This document shows positions 34,002 to 45,452 of a stretch of 64,000 bases of DNA, one piece after another (position 1 is the stretch's first letter; every line of letters starts with the position of its first letter). Both the position numbers and the translations under genes were made by a program. Origin of the DNA: Fragilaria crotonensis. Its lineage: Eukaryota; Bacillariophyta; Fragilariophyceae; Fragilariales; Fragilariaceae. The stretch covers positions 184,829 to 248,828 of the forward strand of contig JAKSYS010000016.1 in NCBI GenBank assembly GCA_022925895.1. Reading direction: 5' to 3'. The notes under the pieces are model-generated. The model had not been told where the DNA came from and ran no database searches. It saw only the letters and a program-made list of their open reading frames with translations.

Positions 34002-34282
34002 GCTGCTAACAATTGTCTAGGTATCAGCTCTTGCCGGTGGTGGAGATGGCATACCGTGTTCCTAGCTGTTGCATGTCATCAGAGGATTTGCTGCGCCCTC
34101 CTGGGCACTGCATCTTGACTCTTCAGCAGCTTGCGGGCTATGTGCCTTTCTTCCTCCACAGGTTCGCGGACTCTGCGCCTTCGTTCCTCCGCAGCTTTGC
34201 GGGCTCTGCGCCTTCCTTCCTCCGGCAATTCTGATGGGTAAGGGAACAGAGCAACAAGAAGAAGTGTAAGCGGAAGCAACAA

Positions 34283-35054
34283 GTTGATGACAGTAACAAA
34301 ATGTGCTTACTACTGCTCTTAATCACATCAACTGAAAATGAGTGATGGATCAATGATTGCAATATTATGCTTGCTCGACATATACTTCACACGATTGCGA
34401 CATATGTTTTTATCTCAAACAATCAACAAACCTACAACAATGTAGGTTTTTATTCTGTTTGAACGCACATACGTGTTTACTACTATATCCACCATTTTTT
34501 GTGCAACATAATCTTATATGGATGGGTAGTATTACTTTTCAAATACATAGTATGGCATACATAAACTGTACTCGCTCGGAGTCTATGCATCATACAATTA
34601 TCCACTCAGTACTGTGTAGTACATTATTAGCAGAATAATTTTCAATACATGTGACTTGCTGTACTTAGGGCATATTTCATGTATGTTGGTCACGAATAAT
34701 TGAAGTACATACATGATTTGTGGCAGTGACGACTTTTGGAGACAAGATTATGAAATATCTATGTATGTATATCATTGGTATCAATGTATAGGTAATGGGG
34801 CATAGCATAGTTGTCTCAAATGACTGATCCTCGGTGGTGAGGACGTGGGTTCGATTCCTGCGGTGATGTTGTTTAACCAACCAATGTCATAATTCTCACT
34901 TTCGTCCGATCATTGCATTGTTGTTGCCGCCTTCTTTTCCTCTGCAAAAACTGCACAGTCCTCGCCAGGCAGCGAGTTGATTGTCGTTGTTGTGGAAGAA
35001 GTGAATGGGGAGGTCAGCGCGATGGCGTTGTGCGGACCTTGCCTGCCAGGCAGC
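34283..35054. other. AT-rich spacer with a tRNA-like hairpin
   Basis: No protein gene supported. A T-arm-like stem-loop (GTGGG TTCGATT CCTGC, 34845-34861) is present without a complete cloverleaf. Confidence 0.4.
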
Positions 35055-35405
35055 AGGTTAAACCATGTCACCCAGTCGACGCGGGGATGGCAGTCATGTC
35101 ATTGTTGTCCATGTCTGTTGTATTCCGGAGGAAAGGCGTGCAACGGTTTGGAGAGGGTTTAACCATGTCACCCAGTTGACGCAGGGATGTCAGTTATGTC
35201 ATTGTTGTCCATGTCTGTTGTCACCCAGCCGATGCGGGGATGGCAGTCATGTCATTGTTGTCCATGTCTGTTGTATTCCGGAGGAAAGGCGTGCAACGGT
35301 TTGGAGGGGGTTTAATCATGTCACCCAGTCGATGCAGGGATGGCAGTCATGTCATTGTTGTCCATGTCTGTTGTATGCCGGAGGAAAGGCGTGCAATGGT
35401 TTGAA
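35055..35405. repeat. Four-copy tandem repeat, unit about 60-105 bp
   Basis: Copies begin with CATGTCACCCAGTCGA or close variants near 35065, 35165, 35220 and 35318. Each contains GTCATTGTTGTCCATGTCTG and most end GGAGGAAAGGCGTGCAACGG. The third junction is truncated. Confidence 0.85.
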
Positions 35406-36000
35406 TGTGCAAAGAAGGATGGTGGGGGGTGTGGGCCCGATTGGGGTGTGGGCCCGATTCTCAACATAGTACCTGATTGAAGATAGATAAAGAGTTTAGT
35501 GTTGCAATACAAACACAATTGATTGTTCAAGCAAATGTATTATTTTAAGGTATGCCAGATATGGCGGTTGGTTGGTAAATGATTCCCTTGTCACTACACA
35601 TACCAACAATTGACATGACTGCATTAAACATGATGGCATCAGAAAACAACAGATGTTTGAATATCAACATATTAAAATCAAACATGTCATGTACGCACCG
35701 AAACATTTTGAGTGTTGCCTATGGTTACCAGATATGTTTAAAGCATGTTCTAAGTTACCATGCAGAAAAACAAGATGTTCAGCAAAATTAAAGATGTTCA
35801 TTTCTCGACATTGATGGTGGTGATAATAGAACAAACGTTGTCAGAATGTTACAATGAAATACTAAAACCGGACAGTAATGTGGTTACTTATGGAAAACCT
35901 AAATTATGTTAAGACAAAATATGTATCACTTACGACAAAAAAGTAACCATTTATTGACATAGTTAACAAAAACGGCCTTCTGATGTGGCTGGTGAAAAAC
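35406..36000. other. Spacer with no gene seen
   Basis: AT-rich with small frames only. Confidence 0.5.
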
Positions 36001-36640
36001 TGGATATGCCGGCGTGATTGTTGTGCAGCTGACGTCTGCAAAAAAATGCTTACAGGAAGACAAATTTGCTGACAGAATAATATTGCTTAATCAATTTGCT
36101 TACGAAAAGTAAATTTCCTTACCGAGAATCAAAATTGCTGATTCAGCAAAAAATTGCTTACGGAGAATCAAATTTGCTGAGTCAGCAAAAAAATTGCATA
36201 GGGTGAATCGAATTTGCTTTGTCAGCAAAAATAATTGTTTACAGAATTGGCTGTCATAGTAGAACTTTAGTATATGTTGCCGTGGACATGAGAATCCTCC
36301 TATTACCTTTTTCTTTTAAGGAGTAGTTTGCTGATTTGCTGATAGAATTGACTGAGGACATTCAAATTTGCTGAATTGCATACACAATTTGCGTACGACA
36401 ATCTGATTTGCTGACAAAATGAATTTGCTTACAGAATTTGCTGACAGACTGAAAAAATTGCTGACAAATAAAGTCCTTGCCAGCTCGTTTGGATCAACAA
36501 TACGACTAAAATTCTCGCAACACGCCATCCAAGGTCGGCTGGCGTCCGCGCTCAACGGTGTCACAAGTAACGGCTGGAACATGCTTGGGCCGGAGCTTTC
36601 ACCGGAGGTTCCGGAATTTTTGCTCTACCGCTGTTCTACG
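36001..36640 (+). repeat. Left arm of a large inverted repeat: TTGCTGAC/TTGCTTAC short-repeat cluster plus 150-bp unique part
   Basis: From 36040 to 36475 the motif AATTTGCTGAC or AATTTGCTTAC recurs about 15 times, partly in inverted form (CTGATTCAGCA, CTGAGTCAGCA). Then 36475-36630 (LASSFGSTIR if translated) matches, in inverted orientation, the sequence at about 40180-40380. Shared strings include CTCGTTTG, GTAACGGCTG and TGCTTGGGCCGGA. Confidence 0.6.
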
Positions 36641-36844
36641 TGTGTGTCTACATGGCGCACAATACTAACGGTAGAGTTTATACGGGATGGAATTCTTGAT
36701 TTTCTGCACTCTGATGGGTCGTATCTTGAATGTACACATCGGACAAAATTGATGCCAATCGCAGCAGGAACGTTTCTAACAATCGGATTTTTACACGTGT
36801 ACAGAGATTCCCCGGTGTTTCAGGTTCATGAATGGTCCTGAATG

Positions 36845-37125
36845 AATCGTTGAAGAAACAGAATGCCCCTGAACGATTTTTCAACTTACGATTATTTGCA
36901 TCTTGCAACAAGTGTACCTCGTACTGATGTTCTACTGCAGCCAGTACTCGTAGTCCTTCGAGTTTGTTGTTGAGAAAATGTCCGTTATTTTGGTAATAGC
37001 CTGAATGATTCATTCAAGCAACTGAATGGTCCGGAATGAATCGTCATTCAAGCACCTGAATGGTCCTAAATGAATCGTTCAAGCAACTGAATGCCCCTGA
37101 ATGAATCATTCAGTCTCCGGCCAGC
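36845..37125. repeat. GAATGAATCGTTCAAGCA-type short repeats
   Basis: CTGAATG, GAATGAATC and TTCAAGCA(A/C)CTGAATG recur several times, often forming CTGAATGAATCATTCAG palindromes. No gene. Confidence 0.6.
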
Positions 37126-37392
37126 ACATCCCAACCTTAACATAGAAAAAAAAACCAGAAATCTATTTTACGTGTTGCCGCGTTGCCCAAGATTAGGAGC
37201 AGTTGACCCACACGGTTCAGTACTACCACCGGAGCAGTAGCGCCAAACAAATTGGTAACTTTTGTGCCAAATAGGTCTAGGCACATACAGCAGAATTTGA
37301 ACACAGGCATTCTTGCAGTAGATGATGATAGGGTGGATGGCTGAAGTGAGGAAAGAACTTCATCAGGATGGAGAGGGTCAGTCGCTTCACGG

Positions 37393-37920
37393 AAGGTTGG
37401 TTCACAGTAGATTGGCAGTCGGTAGGTCGTTGCAAAGTAGATTGGCTGACGGTAGATCGCTGCACAGTAGGTTGGCAGATGGTAGGTCGGTTCACAGTAG
37501 GTTGGCAGACGGTAGGTCGGTTCACAGTAGGTTGGCTCACGGTAGGTCGGTTCACAGTAGGTTGGCTCACGGTAGGTTGGTTTCACAGTAGGTTGGTTCG
37601 CAGTAGATTGGCAGACGGTAGGTCGGTTGACAATAGATTGGTTCGCAGTAGATTGGCAGTTGGTAGGTCGGTTCACAGTAGATTGTTGGCAGTTGGTAGG
37701 TCGGTTCACAGTAGAGCGGTAGATAGTAGGTCGGTTCGGAGTAAGTTGGGTCACAGTAGTACGGTAGACCGTAGGGCGGTGCACAGTAGGTCGGTTCACG
37801 GTAGGTTGGTTCGTAGTAGGTCGGTGCACAGTAGGTTGGTTCAAGGTAGGTCGGTTCACAATAGGTCGGTAGGCAGTAGGTCGGTTCACGGTAGTTGGGG
37901 GCACGGTATATCGGTTGTCA
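37393..37920. repeat. 15-bp minisatellite (CAGTAGGTCGGTTCA)n
   Basis: About 35 imperfect units of CAGTAGGTYGGTTCA, some grouped into 30-bp pairs. Because the unit is a multiple of three, both strands stay open: NRPTV pentapeptides on the minus strand (37137-37964) and SVHSRLADGR on the plus strand (37322-37591). I see no evidence that either is a gene. Confidence 0.85.
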
Positions 37921-37969
37921 GTATCAGTACGTTCGGTCACGATAATCGGTCTTGGGTCTTTCATCTCTG

Positions 37970-39147
37970 CAAGTTGCGGTCATTCTCTTTAAACACAAAA
38001 CTTGTTGTCAGATGGAAGCGGCATCGTAAAGGAAAGGCAATTTATTCTGAAAGGACGATCTGTAGTATATATGTGAAACAAAATAGAATCGAAGATCCGA
38101 AATGTCATAGATTCCATATGAGTCGAGGGAACAATATCCCCGTATATAAGAAACAACGAATGATTAGCAATGATGTCGAATTTCAGTTTACTTAGGGGGT
38201 ACATCCTAAAATCTCCATACAAGAAAACTGCAATCCAACGTACGAGTAGATGGATTCAGAAAGAGGCATGTCGGAATCCAACGTAGTGAATACGGAATCT
38301 GTCTAAACTCTAAAGTGAAACCTCTAAAGTTTTGTCTAATGTCTAAAGTGTTCCACGGAATCTCTCTAATGTCTAAAGTCTTTAGAGAGAATGAGACTTT
38401 AGACAAAACTTTAGAGGTTTCAAGAAATGTTTAGAGATTCTGAAGATTCCGTCATGACCACGGACGAGTTTCCACGATTTCAGCTTAACCAAGTTTCAGT
38501 ACAAAATGACCACGGAGCGGTAATTCTCTCTAAACATAAATTTCGTCTCTTAGCTTCTACATACAATCAATACTGCGAAGAGGTGCCTTAAAGGAGATTA
38601 CCGCACCTTCCACGGTCATTTCGTGCTAACTTGGTTAAGTTAAAATCGTGGAAACTTGTCCGTGGTCATGACGGAATCTCTCTAAACTCTTAAGTGAAAT
38701 CTCTAAAGTTTTGTCTAATGTCTAAAGTGTTCCACGGAATCTCTCTAATGTCTTAAGTCTTTAGAGAGAATGAGACTTTAGACAAAACTTTAGAGGTTTC
38801 AAGAAATGTTTAGAGATTCCACGGATTCCGTTAAGACCATGGACGAGTTTTCCACGATTTCAATAGGACAAATGCATGTCGTACTTATTCCTAACAGCTT
38901 CCACGGAAGGTTTAGGTGTCATCCCTTCTAAACCAAAACAGACTTTAAATCATTCGTTCTATAAACAACACGTAGGCATTGTTCCTTTGTCTCATATCTA
39001 TAGTAGTTGTGATATTGCAGACATTAAATTCGATTTCGTTTCTCTGATATGACAGATCGTCCTTTCAGAACAAATGTCGTTTCGTTTCGGATGTCGCTTC
39101 CATCTGTGAACAAGTTTTGTGTTTAGAGAAAATTACCGCAACTTGCT
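37970..39147. mobile_element. Nested fold-back (long inverted repeat) element
   Basis: Outer arms 37970-38180 and 38935-39147 are inverted copies (both read GCAAGTTGCGGT inward, then ACACAAAACTTGTT, CAGATGGAAGCG and CTGAAAGGACGATCTGT). Inside, two direct copies of a 150-bp unit (38297-38447, 38672-38822), each itself palindromic around TCTAAAGTTTTGTCTAATG, flank a central 224-bp inverted repeat (38449-38672) with 75-bp arms starting CCGTCATGACCACGGAC. No coding capacity. It looks like one non-autonomous element that received or amplified another. Confidence 0.75.
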
Positions 39148-39908
39148 GAGAGTAATTCGGTCATCAAAACTGTGTGGTGGTACATCGTAGAAACAATACT
39201 GAATCCAACGGTAGAAAAAAATCGATCACGTCGTGAATCTGCCTGCACCTCAAACGCTGTTTCCGCTGTACTTCCCTGCTTGTCTTGCACAAAACCATCA
39301 TTCCCAGGTGTATTGTTCATGATACAAGAAGATAAAAGGTCAATGGGAGGCGGGGGGCCACCCTTTCAGTGATTTTGATGTACTCTTTTGCCTCGTAGAA
39401 AACGTACTAGACGCCACGTAACAACCTTAACATAGAAGTTGAGCATGTGGAAAAAGCGGAGTAGTAATTGAGTTGATGAAAAAGTATATGTAAATAATTA
39501 TTAGTATGATCTGTCTGAAGTAGATTTGTTTACCGTGGCAGAAAACGTGCGACATTTAATCGAAATCCATCATTCATTTATGCACAGATTGAGACTTTTG
39601 AGGTTTGTCATAGATACTCTAAGTCTTCATTACCAGTACTGGTACATGAGTAAGACACTAGAGACCATTCGGGCATTAATTCGATGTTTTGATTTTTGGT
39701 TATGAGTCACATTTTCACGCCTGCCATTTCAGAGATTAACGCCTCTTTTTCATGTTCATACTTTATCAATGAGAATCAATAATTTAAAAATGTTGGATAA
39801 GTAAAAATAAATTTTGATTAAGTATTCTTGACTTGCAAAATTTTATGCCTTGAGTTTTCCTGTCGATGTGATGCTGTTGCTGTCAGTGTGAACTTCGTCA
39901 AAAATAAG

Positions 39909-39983
39909 AAGTTAGTAACAGGCGTGCACTATGTCATTCCTTGCCATACCAGAGACACCATAGTGCACGCCTGTTGCTAACTT
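39909..39983. repeat. Perfect-class hairpin, 25-bp stem
   Basis: Arms 39909-39933 and 39959-39983 are complementary with a single mismatch (core AACAGGCGTGCACTATG), loop of 25 nt. Flanking CTTCGTCAA and TTCGTCAAG also echo one another. Confidence 0.85.
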
Positions 39984-40179
39984 CGGCGAATTCGTCAAGT
40001 TACGGCGCCTTGAAAAATGCACTGGACCGTTAAATACTCCTGGGCAGAGTATACTTGTCTGTCAATTCAAAATTCTAGAGTAAAACGGACATATAACGCC
40101 AGGCCGGCTGGATCAAAACACCGAATTAATTCTCGAATGGTCTCTAGTAGTGATACCTACACAGTTTTTTGCACCGGAG

Positions 40180-40625
40180 TTGAATTTCCGGAACCTCCTG
40201 ATGGTCCATTCTGGTGAGATGAGTCCGGGGTCCGGGAAGGTCCGGCCCAAGCACGGTTCAGCCGTTACGTTTGCGACCGTCGTCGGACATGCGTCAGGGA
40301 TTTTCCCGTTTGTATGCCTTGCAAGATTTGTAGATCGATTGGTCGATGCAAACGAGCCGGCAAGGCTTTCTCCTCGTAAGTAAAAGATTGCTGACCGACA
40401 GTAAATATTCATTGACCGTCAGCAAAAAATCACTAACCGTCAGTAAATAATCGCTGACCGTCAGAAAATCTGATTTGTCTTTAAGAAGATATTGTGGACT
40501 CATAGTATGTTCTTACGTCAGTTATTTCTTTTGACTGTCAGCAATTTCTTTCTGACCGTCAGCAACAAATTTTTACTGACCGTCAGCGTATTTTTACTGA
40601 CCGTCAGTAATTTTTTACTTTGCGT
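40180..40625 (-). repeat. Right arm of the large inverted repeat, with CTGACCGTCAG palindrome cluster
   Basis: 40180-40390 is the inverted counterpart of 36475-36630. Beyond it, 40385-40620 holds eight copies of the near-palindrome CTGACCGTCAG or a close variant, spaced 12-30 bp by A/T-rich tracts, the same position relative to the arm as the TTGCTGAC cluster on the left. Confidence 0.65.
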
Positions 40626-40994
40626 CATTCACATAATCATAGCGCCAGCCTATGCTTCATGTTGCGTCACTACGACTCAGAATGGAAACGATTTTCACCT
40701 CCAGGGTATCACGTGTTTTCGTCTTATTCACGATTCCCTAGGTATGGCCGGACCTTCCGGGCCTGTAAACTCCACTGCATAACCAAAGTTCGCGAAGGTG
40801 CGGTGGATGTTCATTCTTCCGCTCGACCTATGTTGATTCGTTGTTGGGCCCCTCATTTTGTGACAAAGGGTGCACTTTTTCCAACGACATATCCGATTTA
40901 CCACTTTCCATTGACGAGTCATCAGATTATCACTCTGAGTACTCTTATTAGAAGTGCTTTCGATCGAATGGTCACTTCCAGCCATGTCCTCGTC

Positions 40995-41338
40995 TCAGTC
41001 CTTGATCATGTCTTCAGCCAGTGCCTTCAAGTCGATTATGATATTGATGGGGCTATCTCGCAGCATTGCCATAAAGGGAGGCACCACTTCCGCCCTCAAT
41101 GAAATGGGACGAACAACTCGGTCTAACCTAAATTCAATAATCGACAATTCATCCTCTCGACCTTCATCAATGACCCAATGGAGCTGCCCCAGATGAAGAA
41201 TCAGGATTGATTTGTTGCGCGAATCAATTGCTCTCCAGAGCGCCTTGAATACACCTTCGACATGAACTTGAAAGTCGAATCAACAAACAAAGACACCATT
41301 GCAGATCAATCGCACGCCCAATCCAATTGCAGCCAACG
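40995..41338 (-). pseudogene. Coding-like remnant of unknown family
   Basis: On the minus strand about 95 codons are open ending at TGA 40995-40997: VHVEGVFKALWRAIDSRNKS, ILHLGQLHWVIDEGREDELS, FRLDRVVRPISLRAEVVPPF and a DSPINIIIDLKALAEDMIKD end. Composition and secondary-structure pattern look like real protein. The frame continues 17 codons further upstream after a single TGA (LAAIGLGVRLICNGVFVC). There is no start codon and no recognised domain; it appears to be the 3' end of a broken gene. Confidence 0.4.
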
Positions 41339-41796
41339 ACATGACACGACGACAGCATTCAAAATATAGAAGAGCTGCGCGTACAAGGCCGAAGGCCAAC
41401 TGCAAAGAAGCAGTGTCGTGGATCGTAACGTCGAGAGTGGCAAGTATCGTCTAGATGAAACCGTGAAATCAGGCAGCATCAGCAGACCAACCATGATCAA
41501 AATGGTCAATAGGACATCACTTCGCAATTGCGTTGTGGGCGTACAATGTACAAGTATAGCGTAGACTTCATGGTACCAGTACCAGGTACTGGAGTAAATT
41601 GCAACACATCACGCATATTCTCTATGTGTATAGTGTATAGTAGGTATGTAGGAAATATATTAAGAGCAGGTGCATCCAGTGCGTCGAGATGCATGCATCG
41701 TGCCTTCAAGGACCCCTGCTGTCCGAGTAAATAGTAGACAAGTATGATATATTGGGAGGACATGTAGGTCGTCAACACAACACCAGTCCTGTTACT
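41339..41796. other. Spacer, 3' flank of the kinase gene
   Basis: Contains the GTACCAGTACCAGGTACTGG palindromic cluster near 41572. A minus-strand frame at 41306-41527 starting MRSDVLLTILIMVGLLMLP looks signal-peptide-like but leads nowhere recognisable. Confidence 0.45.
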
Positions 41797-44700
41797 TCAC
41801 ATTTCAACGATTCCTGCAGAAGACGATAGGTCCACCTGGTAGAACTTTCTGTATTCCTGTTTCACCCAAATTGGCGCTCCATTCTCATCATTAACACAAA
41901 CCATCGGTCCCTTCCACAGATGCGATCGCTTCTTCTTATTGGCCTTTTCTTCGATCACATGGAACGCCTCTCCCTCTAAGGTCTTCATTTGTTCCGGTGT
42001 TCCTCCTTCCATCAACGAATCGTAAAATTGCTGTGTACGTTTGAATTGATCTAAAAATGAAAGATCTGGGATTGGGCATGGAAGGCATTGGGATTTAGCC
42101 TCGATTGCTAACACCTGGAGGCACATTTTAAGCCAAGGAGCAGCCGCTACGATCCACTTTTTTGTCTCCGAGATCTCAAAGGGATCGTGGCCTGGTTGAT
42201 GGGAGTGGCCACAGAAGAATTGGACCGTGAACTGTTGCTCTCCAATTGTTTTCACCCACTTCTTGGGATTGCGCCAGTTTACCTTCGCAACCGAGCTTGG
42301 AATAATCACAACGAGATTCGGGCACTTCCTGAATTCGTTCGCGGTGAGCAGCGACAACCCTCCCAATGCCCAGTTCAGTCCTGTTGCCAACTTCTTCTGC
42401 CCTGCAATCACTTCGTCGACACCTTTTATAATGTCCTTCTGTCCTGCAATGACTTCGTCGAAACCTTTTTCAATGTCCTTCTGTCCTGCATTGACTTCGT
42501 CGACGCCCTCTTTGATGCCCTCTTGTTCTGCTTTCAGGTCGTCGACACCCTTTTTGATGTCGTGTTGTCCTGCATAGACTTCGTCGACACCCTTCTTGAT
42601 GTCGTGTTGTCCTGCATGGACTTCGTCGACACCCTTTTTGATGTCCTGTTGTCCCGCATGCATTTGGTCAACAACATGGTTGGTGTTCTGCAGCAATTCA
42701 TTCATGTTACTAAGTGGCGATGCAGAACCGTACAGCTCTCGTCCAATAATGTACTTGATGAATATCCCAACATTTATGTTTCGATAAAGGTCCTTGTCTT
42801 GCAAAGGTTGGCTCGAGCACATGTCGATCAGGCACCTGACTTGGTGCCCTCCAGTGTCAGGAAGGGGGGCACTCAAAAGATATTCCTCAATACAGCTTGA
42901 GCACAGTGCGTGTCCCTCGCTACACTGCATACTGGCTCGGTTACGGTTGCATACTACACATGGGCAGCCATGACCAGCAGGATCATCCGGCTCGGCATTC
43001 CGTATACCGGCTTGTAACTGGATGGCACGGCTTAGCTTGCCTAGGAGGTCGTCCGTGCTCAACCTATCCTCGGGGACAGGAGCCATGCACCGAATTGCTG
43101 TTTTGCAAACGAGTTCAAGTGCTTCTGGATTCCAGATGATCGCGGGATCGGCATCACGCTTGAGCTTTTCACATCCATCAACAATCCGCAGATATGTACG
43201 CTCATCCTGGACGTACATCTCAAACACATCAAGGAACTGCTTTCCATTCCTGGTCGACTGCCCTCCCGTCAAGCATCCCAAAATCAGCTCAACAATGACT
43301 ACGCCAATGGAGTACACATCAAAGGCGGCGATGTACGGACATGAAAGCCCTCTAGCCTTTATCCTGGCGTACACTGGGCACATGTATCCAGGGGTTCCAA
43401 ATGCACGTAGCCCACTTGTGCTCCTAATAGACGGTGTAACCGACCCTGGTATGATATTGGAATTCTCATCAGGTACAAACTTGGCCAGCCCGCAATCAAT
43501 AAGGCGAGCTGTGAAATCTTCAGCCAGACAAATGTTGGGGCTCTTGATATCGCGATGGAACACTTTCCATCCACTGCAGCCCCCAGTGTGCAAGAAGTGC
43601 ACTGCTCTCGCCATTTCGAACATAATAGACAGTCGAGTATCAGCAGGCAGGCGGGCTCGATTGCCGTCGTCCCGGAGGAAGCGATCGAGGGAGCCGTTGG
43701 CAGCATATTCATACACCAAGAACTGACCTTTAAGACTGACGTTTAAATTGTAGCCGTACAAGACAATGATATTAGGATGATGAAATCTCTTCAATGTCTG
43801 GCGGAATTGAGTGTATGCAAACTTGTTAGAACTTGACCTGGCATCTGAAGGGTCCCAATGTTCCAAACAAGACTAAGCAGAGTACAGAACGTACCGAAAG
43901 TTCCTTCTGGAAGCTGTCCCGAATATTGTTAATGGTGCCTTCGTCACAACGCTCAAGGTTGATCCTCTTGACAGCAAACTTTTTGGGGAGATGATTATCC
44001 TCGGCCAGTAAAACATCGCCAAAGGCACCCGATCCAAGTTTGCGGTCGGTGATGGAACGCTGGATATACTCCGCTGATAGTTCCACAGGATCAGCGGAGG
44101 TTGTGTTCATTACTTTGAGAAGCAGCTTTTGGTCCGTATCCAACGTCATGTCAAATCTTGGAGGGCGTGGCTCCTCTTGTAGACGGTGTGTTTCTTCTAA
44201 AGCCCTCTTCTGTTCAGTAGCGTTGCGACCCTCCGCATGCGCCATGTGTTCCTTCAAGAGACGCACAACTTCGACGTTCGCCGTTTTGCGAGCAGATTCA
44301 AGAGCTGTGGCACCATCATTATTCCGGATATGCACATCAATCCCGTCTTTATTCAGCAAAGCACGCACGACGTCCGAACGGCCATGCCAGCTTGCCGCAA
44401 TGAGAGCTGTGCTGCCATATTCACCCTTGATATTCACCTCAACCCTGTCGTGATTCAGCAAAGCATCAACGACGCCCAAATGGCCGTTCCAGCTAGCGGT
44501 GATGAGAGCTGTGTTGCCAACATTATTCAGGATGTTCACATCCACCCTGTGGTGATCCAGCAAATCACGTACGACTTCCAAATGGCCGTTCCAGCTTGCC
44601 GCAATGAGAGCTGTATTGCCATCATTATTCAGGATGTTCACATCCACCCTGTGGTGTTTCAGCAAAGCACGTACAACTTCCAAATGGCCGTGCCAGCTTG

Positions 44701-45046
44701 CCGCAATGAGAGCTGTGCTGCCATGTTCACCCTTGATATTCACCTCAACCCTGTCGTATTTCAGCAAAGCACTAACGACGCTCAAATGGCCCGTATAGCT
44801 TGCGTTGATGAGAGCTGTGTTTCCATTATTACTCTTGATATCCACATTCACCCCATGGTGTTTCAGCAAAGCTTTAACGACGTCCGCAAAGCCATTACGG
44901 CTTGCCAAAATGAGAGCTGTTTCACCCGATGTATTTGTGGCATTCACGTTTGCCCCCTCTCTCAAGAGCTCAAGAACCTCGTCAAGATTACCCTTTTGGG
45001 CATTCTCAATCAATATCGTTTGTTTGGATTCAATGAATGACGCCAT
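41797..45046 (-). CDS. Ankyrin-TKL protein kinase-RING-like-repeat protein, two exons
   Basis: Exon 1 is 45046-43895 and exon 2 43797-41797 (minus), with a 97-bp GT-AG intron, giving 1,050 codons. Residues 10-270 form about seven ankyrin repeats encoded by closely similar 99-102-bp DNA units. The kinase domain spans about 333-645: Gly loop GSGAFGD (338-344), AVK Lys360, then across the splice KELS/TLKRFHHPNIIVLYGY, catalytic FHRDIKSPN (464-472) and IDCGLAKF, where the usual DFG is DCG (485-487). At 660-690 a RING-like Cys/His cluster follows (CPCVVC...CSEGHALCSSC). Residues 762-853 are seven 14-residue repeats (DIKKGVDEVHAGQH type). The C-terminal 190 residues are unassigned. The splice site is inferred because it joins kinase strands in frame. 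A TKL-type Ser/Thr kinase combined with possible E3 activity is inference. Confidence 0.85.
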
Positions 45047-45435
45047 AATTATTAGCTTCTGACGCCATAAGTGACGATCGAAACGAAATGTTGGCTTTAC
45101 GCAAAAGCGAAGTCAATTCAATTCAAGTTGAATATGTTCGCGATCTGGTTGTGAACTTGTTGCAACGTTCATGATGAAGTGTTCTCATTTTTTGATTCGT
45201 GTTCGTGATGAAGTGTTCTCGTTTTTTGATTCGTGTTGTTCCTGTGGAACGATCGAGGGACGAGACGCAACATAAGATGATGACACGATTAATATAAGGG
45301 ATAAGGGGTTTGTTAAAATGCAATCCTATGTTAAGTGAGCCGATACCATGGCCGATACTCACCAAGTTGAGTACCGGTATGGTACCGTAGACCTCATAGT
45401 ACATGGTACTGGAGTAGAATTTAACACATATATAT
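45047..45435. other. Intergenic spacer upstream of the kinase gene
   Basis: Holds the kinase promoter side, with two direct copies of GATGAAGTGTTCTC..TTTTTTGATTCGTGTT near 45171 and 45205. Confidence 0.5.
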
Positions 45436-45452
45436 TATACGCACTATTTATA
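45436..45452. repeat. Left target-site duplication of the non-LTR element
   Basis: TATACGCACTATTTATA, identical to 47829-47845. Confidence 0.85.

Noticed and set aside
34799-34868. tRNA-like segment with a T-arm (GTGGG TTCGATT CCTGC) and an upstream TCCTC/GAGGA stem
   Set aside because: The middle arm has a six-base loop lacking a normal anticodon context, and the putative acceptor strands pair poorly. No complete cloverleaf can be drawn.
37393-37920. CRISPR array
   Set aside because: Units are contiguous 15-bp repeats with no unique spacers, in a eukaryotic nuclear context.
37137-37964. NRPTV-repeat protein on the minus strand
   Set aside because: Arises from a 15-bp minisatellite that is open on both strands; no start region or conserved flank.
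44237-45040. Plus-strand frame opposite the ankyrin repeats
   Set aside because: It mirrors the repeat unit length of the ankyrin DNA. The minus-strand protein has clear ankyrin and kinase domains.
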